Made by a program: the position numbers and the translations under genes. Below are positions 36,801 through 44,491 of a stretch of DNA of 64,000 nt, piece by piece (the first letter of the stretch is position 1; each line of letters opens with the position of its first letter). The notes beneath the pieces were generated by a model. It had not been told where the DNA came from. It made no database searches and saw only the letters and a program-made list of their open reading frames with translations. Source of the stretch: Tuctoria greenei (lineage: Eukaryota; Streptophyta; Magnoliopsida; Poales; Poaceae); NCBI GenBank assembly GCA_036927565.1, contig JAYESD010000010.1:39363298-39427297 (forward strand), written 5' to 3'.

Positions 36801-39562
36801 ATTGAGTGTAGACAAGAAAATTGTCCCAACTCTCTAGTGTCATCATCTCTTCAATGAGAGTAAAAATTCAGCTACTAACACTATCATGAGCCAAGAGAAA
36901 CATTTGAAAGAAAAGATATGTGCATGATATATTCAGCTCTCTCAACTACTCCCTCTGTTCCAAAATAAATTTTCTAAATTTAGTCAAGGTCAAACTAAGT
37001 TAAGTTTGGCTGATTTTACTCTTATTGACAACTTCAGATACGAGTACAATGATAATATACTTGATGATGTATCTAATGATATTAATGTGATAATATAAAT
37101 TGATATTTTTATATAAGTTTGAAAATACTTAGGTTAGTTTGACTTTGATCTATCTTAGAAATAGTCTTTGTGAGATGGAGGTAGTATTACTTATACACAA
37201 GTGCAAAAAATAATGCAACAGGACAGTTCGCATGAGAGGCATGGTACAGATTACAGACATTCCAGCACAAATCAACTACAAACTCAAAGATTACTGTGGA
37301 AACATGCTACTGAATAACAAAAAAAATATCCAAATAATGCCTCAACGAATTAGCGACGTAACAGAAGGAACAAGCGTTAAATTCACAAAAATGATGCACC
37401 TTCTTATTACTAGCAGCATCTTCTGCTTGTTTCACTAAGGCTGTGCCCTCATTAGTAACATGCTGCAGCAAAGTCATATTTAGTTAGAACAAAAAATAGA
37501 TTTATGAAAAAACAGACCTCACTTTGAAGCAAACAATACCTGTTTAAATATCTGAGAAACAGGTTCCAGGCCACGAGTTATTCTGGAGAATAGCCTATAC
37601 ATTCTAGACAGATCCTCAACCTGCAGTAAGACCACACAATAACATGTCAAAGAAAACTCTGTACATCATCAATATGTTGTTCATAAAATAAAAATAAAAA
37701 ATTTATCCCATCAAACCTTGTCATCACGAAGTAGTGCATGACATCCAGAATGCTCTTTCTCCAAGAGCTGGCTAGCATACTGAGTTAAGAGTTCATGCTG
37801 CACTTTCTGTAAAAAAATAACATGGTAAATCATAGCACGCCAGGAAAAGAAATCACGGTTAGTTAGACTCTCTGTTCTTGCGCCACATCAGAAACCCTAC
37901 AGCTCATCAAATGCACAGCAGTTATGTAAGGCTTTCCACTAACCTCCAATAACTTCTGTTCACTACTAGAATGCAAATAATGAGCAATTCGTTCCTTTTC
38001 CTTTTTCAAACATTCCTCAGCCTGAGGAAAGAAAGATCCATCAGAAAGTGTCTATGGCGTGATAGAAATGTTCACTTGCAGTTGAATGTACCTTTAACAT
38101 ATAGTCTGGACATGAATCCTCAAGAATCCAGGTTTGGGCCTTGATAGAGTAGTAATTGGCAGTATCTTTAAGCAAGAAATCTTCAAAATCATTTTCATAG
38201 CACTCCATACTACCCAAGCCAATTTCAACAAATATATCCAAAACGTTCTTCAACAGGGCCCTATCGATTTGTTCACCCTCTCGTTCTCGATCTATCTATT
38301 GAAGAAATACATTTTCATAACCAAAACACATACAACCAAACAAGTTCACATGACAAAATGCAATGACTCACCAATGATATGACAGCACTTTTTACTTTCC
38401 CTTTGATCTCTTGATATACCTATTATCAGAAGAAAAGAGGTTTCAATCAAAACAGATACAGTGACTACAGAATAGATGGGTTAATAAAAAAGGGACTGAA
38501 CATCAGTAATTCAAATAAAGTAGGTAAGTTACCAGGTCCCGGAAACAGCTAAGCCCAACTTCTCTAAGCGGAGGTAGTGACCTTCGTGATATGAAATACC
38601 GATCAAGGTAGTGGAAGAAACGTGACAGCCACCTAACCATCACTTTATGGTTTGACCACCGTGTTACTAGCTCTCTCAACATAAACTCATCATGCTTCTC
38701 TCTTAGAGAAGGTAAGACCTGCACAAGGTAGGTAGAATACTTCCTCCTCAGAGTAAATTAGAATTTAAAACTGTGTAACAGAGTAACTGATTATAAGAAG
38801 AACGTAAATGCAAAAAAAAAAAAAGTGATTAAGATCACGCAGGTCAAGAAATGAGCTCTTTTACAGTAACTATAAATGTTTGTGGTTCATCCATTCTTTT
38901 ACAGTAACCATGAATTTTTGAGTGGGGAATTAGTAACAGCACACAACTCTAAGCCCAACCACAATCCCTAATCAGATTATGTTCCCAGAATAGGCAAATT
39001 GCCATCCAGTTTGACTCCATCGATGAATCCCTCTGCACAAGCAGCTCTAGTCACAATTTGCCATTTGAACCTATTCGGCTATTCCATATCTTCGGACAGG
39101 GCGTCCTCCATCCTAGCACAGCACGCACACTAAGGTAGCATGTGAACACAAATGGGGCTAATTGAACAGAAAAAAGGAGCTAATTCTTCGGGGAATCAAT
39201 AATTGCTCACCATGGAGGTGATGTACTCCTCGAAGGAGTCGCGGTACTTCTCGTAGAGCTGCTGAGAGTAATCATGTGGCGGCTTCTGCGTGCACATGTT
39301 GTAGATCGTCCTGCCTCACAGAACCGAACCGGTGGATCAGACCAGCGAAAGCGCAAAGCCAGACAGAAGAGCAAACGAAATGGAGGCCGAGATTGAGGAA
39401 TGCAAGTGGGGAGGCGGCGCACGTGTAGAGCATCATGTAGTCCTCGGAGGTGAACTGCGGCTCGGGCTTGCCCTCGAGGATCTTCTTGAGCTTGGTGATG
39501 CCCATCTGCATGAACTCCCACCCCTGCTCCAGATCGATCGTCTTCCGCTCGTGCGTCGCCAT
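24788..39562 (-). CDS. CUL1: Cullin-1, SCF ubiquitin-ligase scaffold (18 exons, 744 aa)
   Basis: Eighteen exons join without a stop into 744 codons, close to Arabidopsis CUL1. Minus-strand exons: 39562-39423, 39310-39211, 38718-38533, 38419-38372, 38295-38092, 38021-37944, 37806-37717, 37620-37540, 37462-37400, 30613-30578, 30500-30414, 30316-30167, 30076-30021, 29932-29650, 29503-29360, 29285-29067, 28977-28810, 24889-24788. All introns are GT-AG. CUL1 holds SKP1/F-box receptors at its N-terminus and RBX1 with an E2 enzyme at its C-terminus, in nucleus and cytoplasm. N-terminal cullin repeats cover roughly residues 1-380, the cullin homology domain 400-620 and the NEDD8-accepting winged helix 660-744. 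Lys688 in VRIMKSRK is the expected neddylation site. Start: ATG of MATHERKTIDLEQGW, the conserved N-terminus. Two introns are swollen by transposons. Confidence 0.95.
25167..25388 (-). repeat. TRIM-like 3' LTR
   Basis: 222 bp. On the minus strand it starts TGTTCTAGTCAATC and ends GGATTTCCAACA. It aligns with 26605-26823 over its whole length with many substitutions. Confidence 0.8.
25510..25765. repeat. Degenerate tandem repeat inside the TRIM-like element
   Basis: Repeated plus-strand phrases of the type TTGCACTCAATCTCGGGATG followed by ACACACATCTTTACATC, with a period of roughly 50 bp and about four imperfect copies. Confidence 0.6.
26605..26823 (-). repeat. TRIM-like 5' LTR
   Basis: 219 bp. 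On the minus strand it starts TGTTAGAGTTAATC and ends GGATTTCCACA, followed by the primer-binding-site variant. Confidence 0.8.
26915..27010 (+). mobile_element. tRNA-derived SINE-like fragment
   Basis: The sequence TAGCTGAGTTCGTTAAG (from 26925) resembles an RNA polymerase III A box. GGTTCAAGACC (26967-26977) resembles a B box, 30-40 bp downstream. A T-rich tract follows. It lies in CUL1 intron 17, antisense to the gene. The exact ends are not resolved. Confidence 0.5.
27088..27986. mobile_element. hAT-like non-autonomous DNA element, 899 bp
   Basis: The left end CAGGGCCGGGCC and the right end GCTCGGGGCTG are imperfect inverted repeats of the CAGGG type. They are flanked by 8-bp target duplications ACAAAGAC (27080-27087) and ACAAGGAC (27987-27994), differing at one base. 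Eight-base duplications and CAGGG ends are typical of hAT elements. No transposase coding was seen. Confidence 0.6.
27995..28780 (+). mobile_element. RTE-type LINE, 3' fragment
   Basis: A plus-strand reading near 28015-28390 gives FRYLGSMLQSNGDIDEDVCH, KFYRMVVGHAMLYGAEYWPT, IAEMRMLR* and PIEEKLVQHHLQWFGHIQ. This is the C-terminal part of plant RTE-clade LINE reverse transcriptases. It ends with CCCCAACTTGCTTGGGA and a TTG microsatellite (about 28764-28776), the usual RTE tail in grasses. It is 5'-truncated, carries stops, and lies in CUL1 intron 17 antisense to the gene. Confidence 0.8.
28810..30613 (-). CDS. CUL1: CUL1 exons 10-17 (residues 331-711)
   Basis: Exon 10 is a 36-bp mini-exon (PEKKGMVGLQEQ). 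Exons 11-12 carry RKIIELHDKYLAYVTECFQG and GSSNAELLATFCDNILKKGG. Exons 13-14 carry the cullin homology core LLAYISDKDLFAEFYR/KKLARRLLFDKSANDEHE and the signature GFWPSYKSFDLNLPSEM. Exons 15-16 carry KLTWIYSLGTCNI and LLHSLSCAKYKILNKEP, which lead into the RBX1-contacting region. Exon 17 has RRYAIDASIVRIMKSRKVLN with the expected neddylation Lys688. No frame damage was found. Confidence 0.95.
31266..31634 (+). repeat. Copia 5' LTR
   Basis: 369 bp, TGATAGAATAAG to CTACTAACA. It contains a TATA motif (GCTATAAAATG, about 31511-31521) and repeated TTTGGTC phrases in its U3 part. Confidence 0.95.
31637..31648 (+). other. Primer-binding site (initiator tRNA-Met)
   Basis: TGGTATCAGAGC, two bases after the 5' LTR, complementary to the 3' end of initiator tRNA-Met. 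Confidence 0.95.
31810..33230 (+). pseudogene. Copia gag (broken)
   Basis: An ATG at 31810 opens MSDGTVLALGRLKPAADGG, but the frame shifts soon after. The GC-rich, alanine-rich segment near 31860-32040 is read partly in another frame. Gag core motifs include KTNYVEWVAVLRVRLQVQH, a stop at about 32327, then VRYGDVNYYEDQQALDAL, AWDAIVVARIGSDCACKTTL and FRCIPEKYKQITRSIESLLD. A zinc knuckle CHNCGKLGHWARECR lies at about 33010-33054, after an arginine/glycine-rich stretch in a shifted frame. It would package element RNA; the frame breaks make it inactive. Confidence 0.85.
33231..36507 (+). pseudogene. Copia pol: protease, integrase, RT, RNase H (broken)
   Basis: Protease shows WCLDTGATHHMNDRREFFAE near 33262. 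The integrase N-terminus has WHERFGHLHFDALKQL, but the two zinc-binding Cys are replaced (RDVYVLTKQRR). The core follows with LVHRDLCG, RTDNDGEF and YSPQQNGVVERRNQT. RT has WVFKLKRDEVGAIVKQKAHL, MDVKSAFLNGDLKEEVYVHQ, LYGLRQAPRAW and YVDDLVITDTKD (about 35550). RNase H has SCEAEYKAASTASTQALWL and HIRVRYHFI. Stops are at 34221 and 35278 (both TAG where Trp is conserved) and at 35703 (TGA). A 34-bp tandem duplication at 34494-34561 shifts the frame, and another shift occurs near 35540. Confidence 0.9.
34494..34561 (+). repeat. 34-bp perfect tandem duplication in copia pol
   Basis: The unit GTTGTGTTCAACGAAGGGCG plus the following 14 bases is present twice with no difference. Because 34 is not a multiple of three, it shifts the frame between integrase and RT. 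The identity of the copies suggests it is recent. Confidence 0.95.
36507..36516 (+). other. Copia polypurine tract
   Basis: AGGGGGAGAA directly before the TG start of the 3' LTR, the expected plus-strand primer. Confidence 0.9.
36517..36880 (+). repeat. Copia 3' LTR
   Basis: 364 bp, TGATGGAATAAG to CTACTAACA, followed by the target duplication CTATC. Confidence 0.95.
36949..37184. mobile_element. Stowaway MITE (Tc1/Mariner), 236 bp
   Basis: The start CTCCCTCTGTTCC and the end GAGATGGAGGTAG are inverted repeats of the grass Stowaway consensus. TA duplications lie on each side (36947-36948 and 37185-37186). It is AT-rich and noncoding, in CUL1 intron 9 close to exon 9. Confidence 0.9.
37400..39562 (-). 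CDS. CUL1: CUL1 exons 1-9 (residues 1-330)
   Basis: This block encodes most of the N-terminal cullin repeats. Exon 1 ends after MMLYT with a split codon completed by exon 2 (TIYNMCTQKPPHDYSQQLYE). Exon 3 carries LREKHDEFMLREL and KVMVRWLSRFFHYLDRYFIS, which are among the most conserved N-terminal segments and lie in the SKP1-binding repeat. Exon 4 is only 48 bp. Exon 5 has DRALLKNVLDIFVEIGLG. Exons 6-9 carry AEECLKKEKERIAHYL, SQLLEKEHSGCHALLRDD, LSRMYRLFSRI and HVTNEGTALVKQAED. Introns in this block are short and unremarkable. It is followed by the 6.8-kb intron 9. Confidence 0.95.
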
Positions 39563-40660
39563 CGCGCGCGCGGGCCGAGCTTCCCCCTTCCCTTAGCCCA
39601 CCGCGCCCGCCGGATACGCGCGGGGGAGCACGAGCTGTTTATCTGGCCGCGCGGCGTGGGCGGTGGTGCGGAACTGAGGAGGACGAGAAGGAAATTTTAC
39701 TTCTCGATTTTGTGGTGCTTTTTCTACTTTTCTTTTAGTCTTTTATTTATTTTTAAAGAAAATATCTACATACCGCTTTAAGGCTTTGTTTGGCAGCCAG
39801 GAATCCTCCGGGATCCTAGCTCATTCCCTGAAAAAAAAAGTTGGACAGAATTCTTTCGCAGCCCATTTAGTAACTCGTTTTGCCGACCCAAGAAATTTGC
39901 GGGTCTTTCCACTCTGACCTTAAGGAGTCAGGGTAGAAAAACCTTATCCGAACGTCGCTCCTCACCTACGCCCTCACGAATCACCTCCCACGCGCCGCCA
40001 CCGCGCAGCGCCGCTCCCCTCCCACCGACGGCCCTGCTCGTCTCTTAGCTCGCTGCCGCTCCGTCCCACCGTCCGACGTCGCTCCCATCCCACCGCTCGG
40101 TCCCACCGTTTGGTGCGCTCCTCTCCCAGCCCAGCGCTGCAGCCCCGAAGTCTTGCTCTGGATCCAGTTGAATCGACCGTGATTCTCTTCCACAGTCTCC
40201 AGCGGGTCGATTCTCCCTGCTGCCGACTCGCTGGAGCCCTATCCGACCCCAAGACTTATCCAAAAATCTTCACCTACGCGGCAGGGCTTCCGGTGCTGCT
40301 CACCTCCCGCCGCCCGACACCACTCACCTCCCATCGCTCTCCTCGTGTTGCTCACCTACTTCGTCGTCTCGCAGCGGTTCGTTGTGAGTGCACTCGACGG
40401 TCGGTAACCAACCTTCCTCCATTTATTTCCTTCCAAAAAACTTCGTTTGTTCCTTGCCCTTGCGCTGCACTGCATCATCAATCACTGTTTCATTCATCTA
40501 TGTATTGTGTATCGTCTAGATGAGTACTTAGGAGTTCTTGTATCCTTCTCGTATAACCTGCACCTGTAATAACCACACAAGCAGCACAACAGATCGCGGA
40601 TACGAAGGTGATCAGAGCTCCGGGAGAAGGCAAAGGTGAGGTGCCTTGCATGTATTTATC
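39563..40660 (-). promoter_or_regulatory. CUL1 upstream region with GC-rich block
   Basis: The first 100 bp upstream of the CUL1 ATG are GC-rich and fit a 5' UTR. An AT-rich tract lies at 39700-39790, then a segment beginning GGCTTTGTTTGGCAG that resembles a MITE end. A CpG-rich block lies at 39950-40400. Short open frames in it have no recognised motif. A spliced noncoding transcript or the first exon of a divergent gene is possible (GGCAAAGGTGAGG near 40630 looks like a plant donor site), but this is not shown. Confidence 0.35.
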
Positions 40661-41164
40661 TGGTTCCGATAGTTCTGTCTAAGGTAGCATTATTATTAGA
40701 TTTCTCAAGTAGCAATTAAATTTAAGTGCAGAGAAGCTAGGCGAAAGGTGTGATAGTTAAAATATAGTAGGATATCTAACAACAGCTATTTTCTGTTTTA
40801 GTTGCCTCTTTACAACAGAAGGTCATAGCACTTTGTTATCTTGGAATTCAATGATTTGAATGGATGATAAAGCATATTTTGTATTCCAGTTTGTTTTTAT
40901 ACCAAGTTTATCCTTTTTATCCCTCTTTTTTGAGAAGGTGCAGTGCTTCGCTTGGCCAGATCGGAGTAAATATGTGGCCTTCTTCCTCAAGCTGCGGCAA
41001 CGGGGACCAGTGGCATGTAAATTTTGACTTTATTTATTTCTTGCAGTTTATTCCTTCGCCGATGTGTGACTTGTGATGCTAGCATGGCTACGTGTTGAAC
41101 ACCATCTCCATGAACAAGAACATCAAGGATGTGGTCCTCGCCCTGTTCGCAGTCTACGAAGAAA
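40661..41164. other. Unassigned sequence between CUL1 upstream region and gypsy D
   Basis: No recognised gene. A plus-strand reading near 41075-41160 (LNTISMNKNIKDVVLALFAV) is protein-like, and a GT/AG-like pair lies before it at 41010-41046. I could not place it in a family. Confidence 0.3.
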
Positions 41165-42302
41165 CAACAGTCTACGAAGATAACAAGCAAGAACAAGATA
41201 ACAAGTAAACACTCATGAATCTGATTAAATGTGGGGTTCTGATTCAAGTATTCGGGTGGTCTAGTCGACACACGCATTTACAAAGAAGTAGCAATAGCTA
41301 AACTTACATAAAACAAAACTCAAATTTTTCCTATGGCTGCTACATGGTTAAATAGAGGAGAAAGACTAGGAACTCAAGATGGAGTCACGAGGTTCCCACG
41401 GCAGTTTCTGGGCGGCTCGAGCGTAACCTATCGTTGATTCTTGATCTAATAGAAAGTAGATAAAGAGACATTTCCATCAAGTACTTATTTGCATTAAACA
41501 ACCTTGAGAATTGAAAATTATGTCCTATTGGAACTTGTACTTTCTGCAGTTACGAGAATCCCCTCGGATGTAGCAGATTTTATTGCATTAATCCCTTGTT
41601 CACTCCTAGCTGGTTCAACTCCCAAGCACCTAAGAATAATAAAGTCATCACAAGGCTTTAATAGCACCCCATTTGAAGGAATTAATTTGAACAGCTAGGA
41701 ACGAATTCACATGATAATTAAGTTCACGTGTACGGGCGCGTGTCTTTGGTCCTTGCTTAGCTGTAAGCGGTGACGAGGCTATCGTTGTGGTTGTATCGAT
41801 GGCAGGATGTCCTCATCATCCTCTCCTTCTTGCAATAGAGTCATCCTTGACTCAAATGTGTCCTCCTCGCTCAAGTATAGTTTTAAATCTGCAATGTTAA
41901 AAGAGGAATTAACCCTAAAATGTGCAGGTAACTCAAATTTATATGCATTATCGTTAAAAAATTTTGAAGCACTTTGAAGGGTCAAGCAGCTCTAGGTAGC
42001 AATTTAGACTTTCTCAAATCAGGGAATCTATCCTTTCTCAAATGCACCCAAACTAAATCACCAGGTTCAAAAGTAACATGCTTTCTACCCTTGCTACATG
42101 CTTGTTGATACTTAGCATTCATGTCCTCAATGGTTGCTTTAGTTTGATCATGCATCTTAAGAATCAGTTCAACACGGCGAGAAGCATCAAAATTCAATTT
42201 CTCTGACGGTGGAATAGCCAAAAGATCAATGGGGGCACGAGGGACAAAACCATACACAATCTGAAAAGAGCACAATTTAGTAGTAGAATGCAGCGAACGA
42301 TG
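41165..42302 (-). mobile_element. Gypsy D: 3' part of a G1-family Ty3/gypsy element
   Basis: The minus strand encodes the integrase C-terminus from RSLHSTTKLCSFQIVYGFVP (42302 downward) through FEPGDLVWVHLRKDRFPDLR to FNIADLKLYLSEEDTFESRM. The LTR-like tail follows, with sequence matching 5212-5600. A short frameshift lies at about 41980. The other part of this integrase is at 53337-53432, beyond the CACTA element. The tail ends near 41165 inside the U5-like part. Confidence 0.85.
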
Positions 42303-42620
42303 CACTACAGAAATCGCGACAATAGACGACAGCTAAATTTCTTGACGACGGTGCTGTCGTCAATTAACTAATGAACGACGGCAAAAATCCATCATCGTTA
42401 GTTAGTCATTAATTGACGACGTTTACTCTAGAACCATCGTCTATTACTTGTCGGGCCTTATAGATGACGGTCCATTGTCATTAACTAGCGGTCGTCGGCA
42501 ACATGGGCTGAAATTCTAAGCCCACCCGAGGAATTATAAATGACGATTCCATCTGGTCGTCATCAATTAGGGCCTAAGCTGTCGTCAATTAGGGCCTTAT
42601 AGGCGATAGTGACCAAAACC
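42303..42620. repeat. CACTA left subterminal repeats
   Basis: Many direct and inverted copies of a motif near GACGACGGT or its complement (ACGACGGTGCTGTCGTCAAT, CCATCGTC and similar). In En/Spm such repeats are binding sites for the TNPA protein. Confidence 0.85.
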
Positions 42621-42639
42621 CTCATCTATTAGCCTATAT

Positions 42640-43010
42640 TTCCCAGCCCCACACCATTTCTGCACCCTACGTTTCGCACCCACCGAACTCATTTCCGCGC
42701 ACCCGAGCTCCAGTTTCGCTGCCGCCAGCTTCCTCATTTCGTCGTTGTTGTTGTGCCTCCACTCTCCGCCACCGCGCTGTCGTCCTGCTGTCGCGCCGTC
42801 GAGGAGGACCACCACGCTCGCACCTCTACGATCTGCGTCGTCGTCCCGTCGCTGCAAGTTGACGTACGATGTCACTCCCTCCCCAGCGTCCCCTCCCCAA
42901 CGCCCCCACCGTGCACCACTCCTTCCCCGCCGCCCCCTCCTCGGGCCCCCACAGTGGTTGTCGGGTCCCAGCGTGGGACCTTGCCTGAGGGAGAAGAATG
43001 TCTGAAATTG
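42640..43010 (+). other. GC-rich 5' region of the CACTA element
   Basis: C-rich, CpG-rich sequence just inside the subterminal repeats. Small frames here have biased composition and no motif. It probably represents the promoter or untranslated first exon of the transposase genes. Confidence 0.35.
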
Positions 43011-43839
43011 AATGAACACTAAAATTGATGCTCTTCTGTAAGAAAAATCAAATCCAAATTTGTTCTTTCATTTCTTTACAATGCTTGCAGTGATGATTAA
43101 ATGATGAATACAGTCAGAAATTGTCTTAGTCAATTTGAAACAATGTTGTGAATCATGCAATTAACAAAGGGAACACTTCTGTTTAAGTTGAAACTTCTTC
43201 AATTATGACCTTTTTTCTTGTACTATGTTTGCTTAGCCTCATTCCTTGACTAGGTCAGTTATTATTTTCAAATGCAACTTTTTGACGATGATTAATACCT
43301 GATTGTCAAAATGACATGTAGTAATGTCGGTACTCGAATAATTCTCAAGTTAATGGTAATTTGGTCAACTATACCCTAAATTACCATCTTTTATAACATG
43401 TAAAGATGTTTATTATCCTGTTCATGAATTGGTATTTATTGTTTATTGATATTTAATGTTTTTGTGTGATTACTTCATATATGTAAATAAACGGGTTTCC
43501 GGCCGGCCCAGCCCAACCCGACATAGCACGACACGCAATAAATGTGTCCATGACGTATAGATAGTTGTAGTCATAACGTATGCGTCGAGATAGTACAAAA
43601 TCGAACGACGATGGTGCGGATGTCAATCACCAGCAGTTGCACGGACGGTGGCTCCGGAGGTGGAATTGTCATCTAAGACCAACTTTCCTCTATCTCTTTC
43701 TCTCGTTTTTTCCTCTGTCGTAAATGACTTAAAAATGAAAATGAGTAATATAACCTATAGCAATGCGTCACTCGTTTCAGATCGGCACGCCTCACATGCT
43801 ATTGGCATGTGAGACGTGAAGGTTCAGAATTGTCCCTTT

Positions 43840-44045
43840 TTGGACAGCCTGGGAGTGATCGAGGGGGCGTGGCTTGTGACGAGATGCGGATATGGATCTG
43901 GACGAGAATTCGACGACATAACCCTGATGTTCCCTGCTGCACCATTTTTGGGCGTGCAGTGGAGAACAATGGGATTATGCTGCTGAAATTTCGTCCGGAT
44001 CCAGACCACACGTCTCGTCGCAATCACGCCCCGCTCGGTCACACT
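43840..44045. mobile_element. Small foldback (MITE-like) inverted repeat
   Basis: The left arm beginning TGATCGAGGGGGCGTGGC is mirrored by the right arm ending ATCACGCCCCGCTCGGTCAC. The arms are about 85 bp and roughly three quarters identical by eye, with a short centre near 43945. No target duplication was fixed. Confidence 0.5.
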
Positions 44046-44145
44046 TGGGTGGGTTTAGGACCTATATGCCTAGTTGTAGGGCCATGGCATAACATAACAA
44101 TGAAATTGTTAATGATTTGTCTGCTTTGAAGGTATACCCTCAAAC

Positions 44146-44491
44146 ATGGCAGAAGATCGCACTTGGATGTATACTGGTTGGAAAAAGGATGGGAGTCACT
44201 CAGAGGAGTGGTTCACGAAAACGGATGCTTTCATACAACGAGCTTTCTCGTTGTCAAACAACAACAAGGTGCGGTGCCATGTATCAAATGTTCGAATACG
44301 ATGTGTTTCGACAAAGTGACATTGACGTCCCACTTGTGCTGAAACGATTTTGTGCAACACTATGAGTTGTGGACCTTTCACGGCGAGATACCTTCTCAAG
44401 CAGTAGAAGATCGAGATAAGGATGACAACATTGAGGTCAATAGGATAGATGAGATGCTTGAAGCTATAAATCTTGAATTGATGGAGCATCC
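44146..44491 (+). pseudogene. CACTA TNP2 transposase, N-terminal part
   Basis: The ATG at 44146 opens MAEDRTWMYTGWKKDGSHSE and EWFTKTDAFIQRAFSL, the usual start of TNP2-like transposases with their N-terminal zinc-binding region. A frameshift occurs near 44280; the alternative frame restores VQHYELWTFHGE. It reads to LELMEHP, where the 2.29-kb palindrome is inserted. The frame continues at 46782. Confidence 0.75.

Larger units (their letters stand above)
31266..36880 (+). mobile_element. Complete but dead Ty1/copia element in CUL1 intron 9
   Basis: LTRs at 31266-31634 and 36517-36880 bracket gag and pol in Ty1/copia order (gag, PR, IN, RT, RNase H). The target duplication CTATC is perfect (31261-31265 and 36881-36885). 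The element is 5615 bp, plus strand, antisense to CUL1. The LTRs differ at about 30 positions by eye (around 8%), so the insertion is not recent. It adds most of the length of the 6.8-kb intron. The lineage within copia was not assigned. Confidence 0.95.

Noticed and set aside
39781..39960. Possible MITE beginning GGCTTTGTTTGG upstream of CUL1
   Set aside because: The left phrase is typical, but I could not match a convincing inverted right end or target duplication.
40110..40523. 137-codon plus-strand open frame
   Set aside because: It starts at a non-ATG codon, has biased composition and no domain, and lies in a CpG-rich block where long frames arise by chance.
42745..43022. Pro/Arg-rich open frames in the CACTA 5' region
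   Set aside because: They overlap on both strands in very C-rich DNA and have no motif; treated as untranslated transposon sequence.
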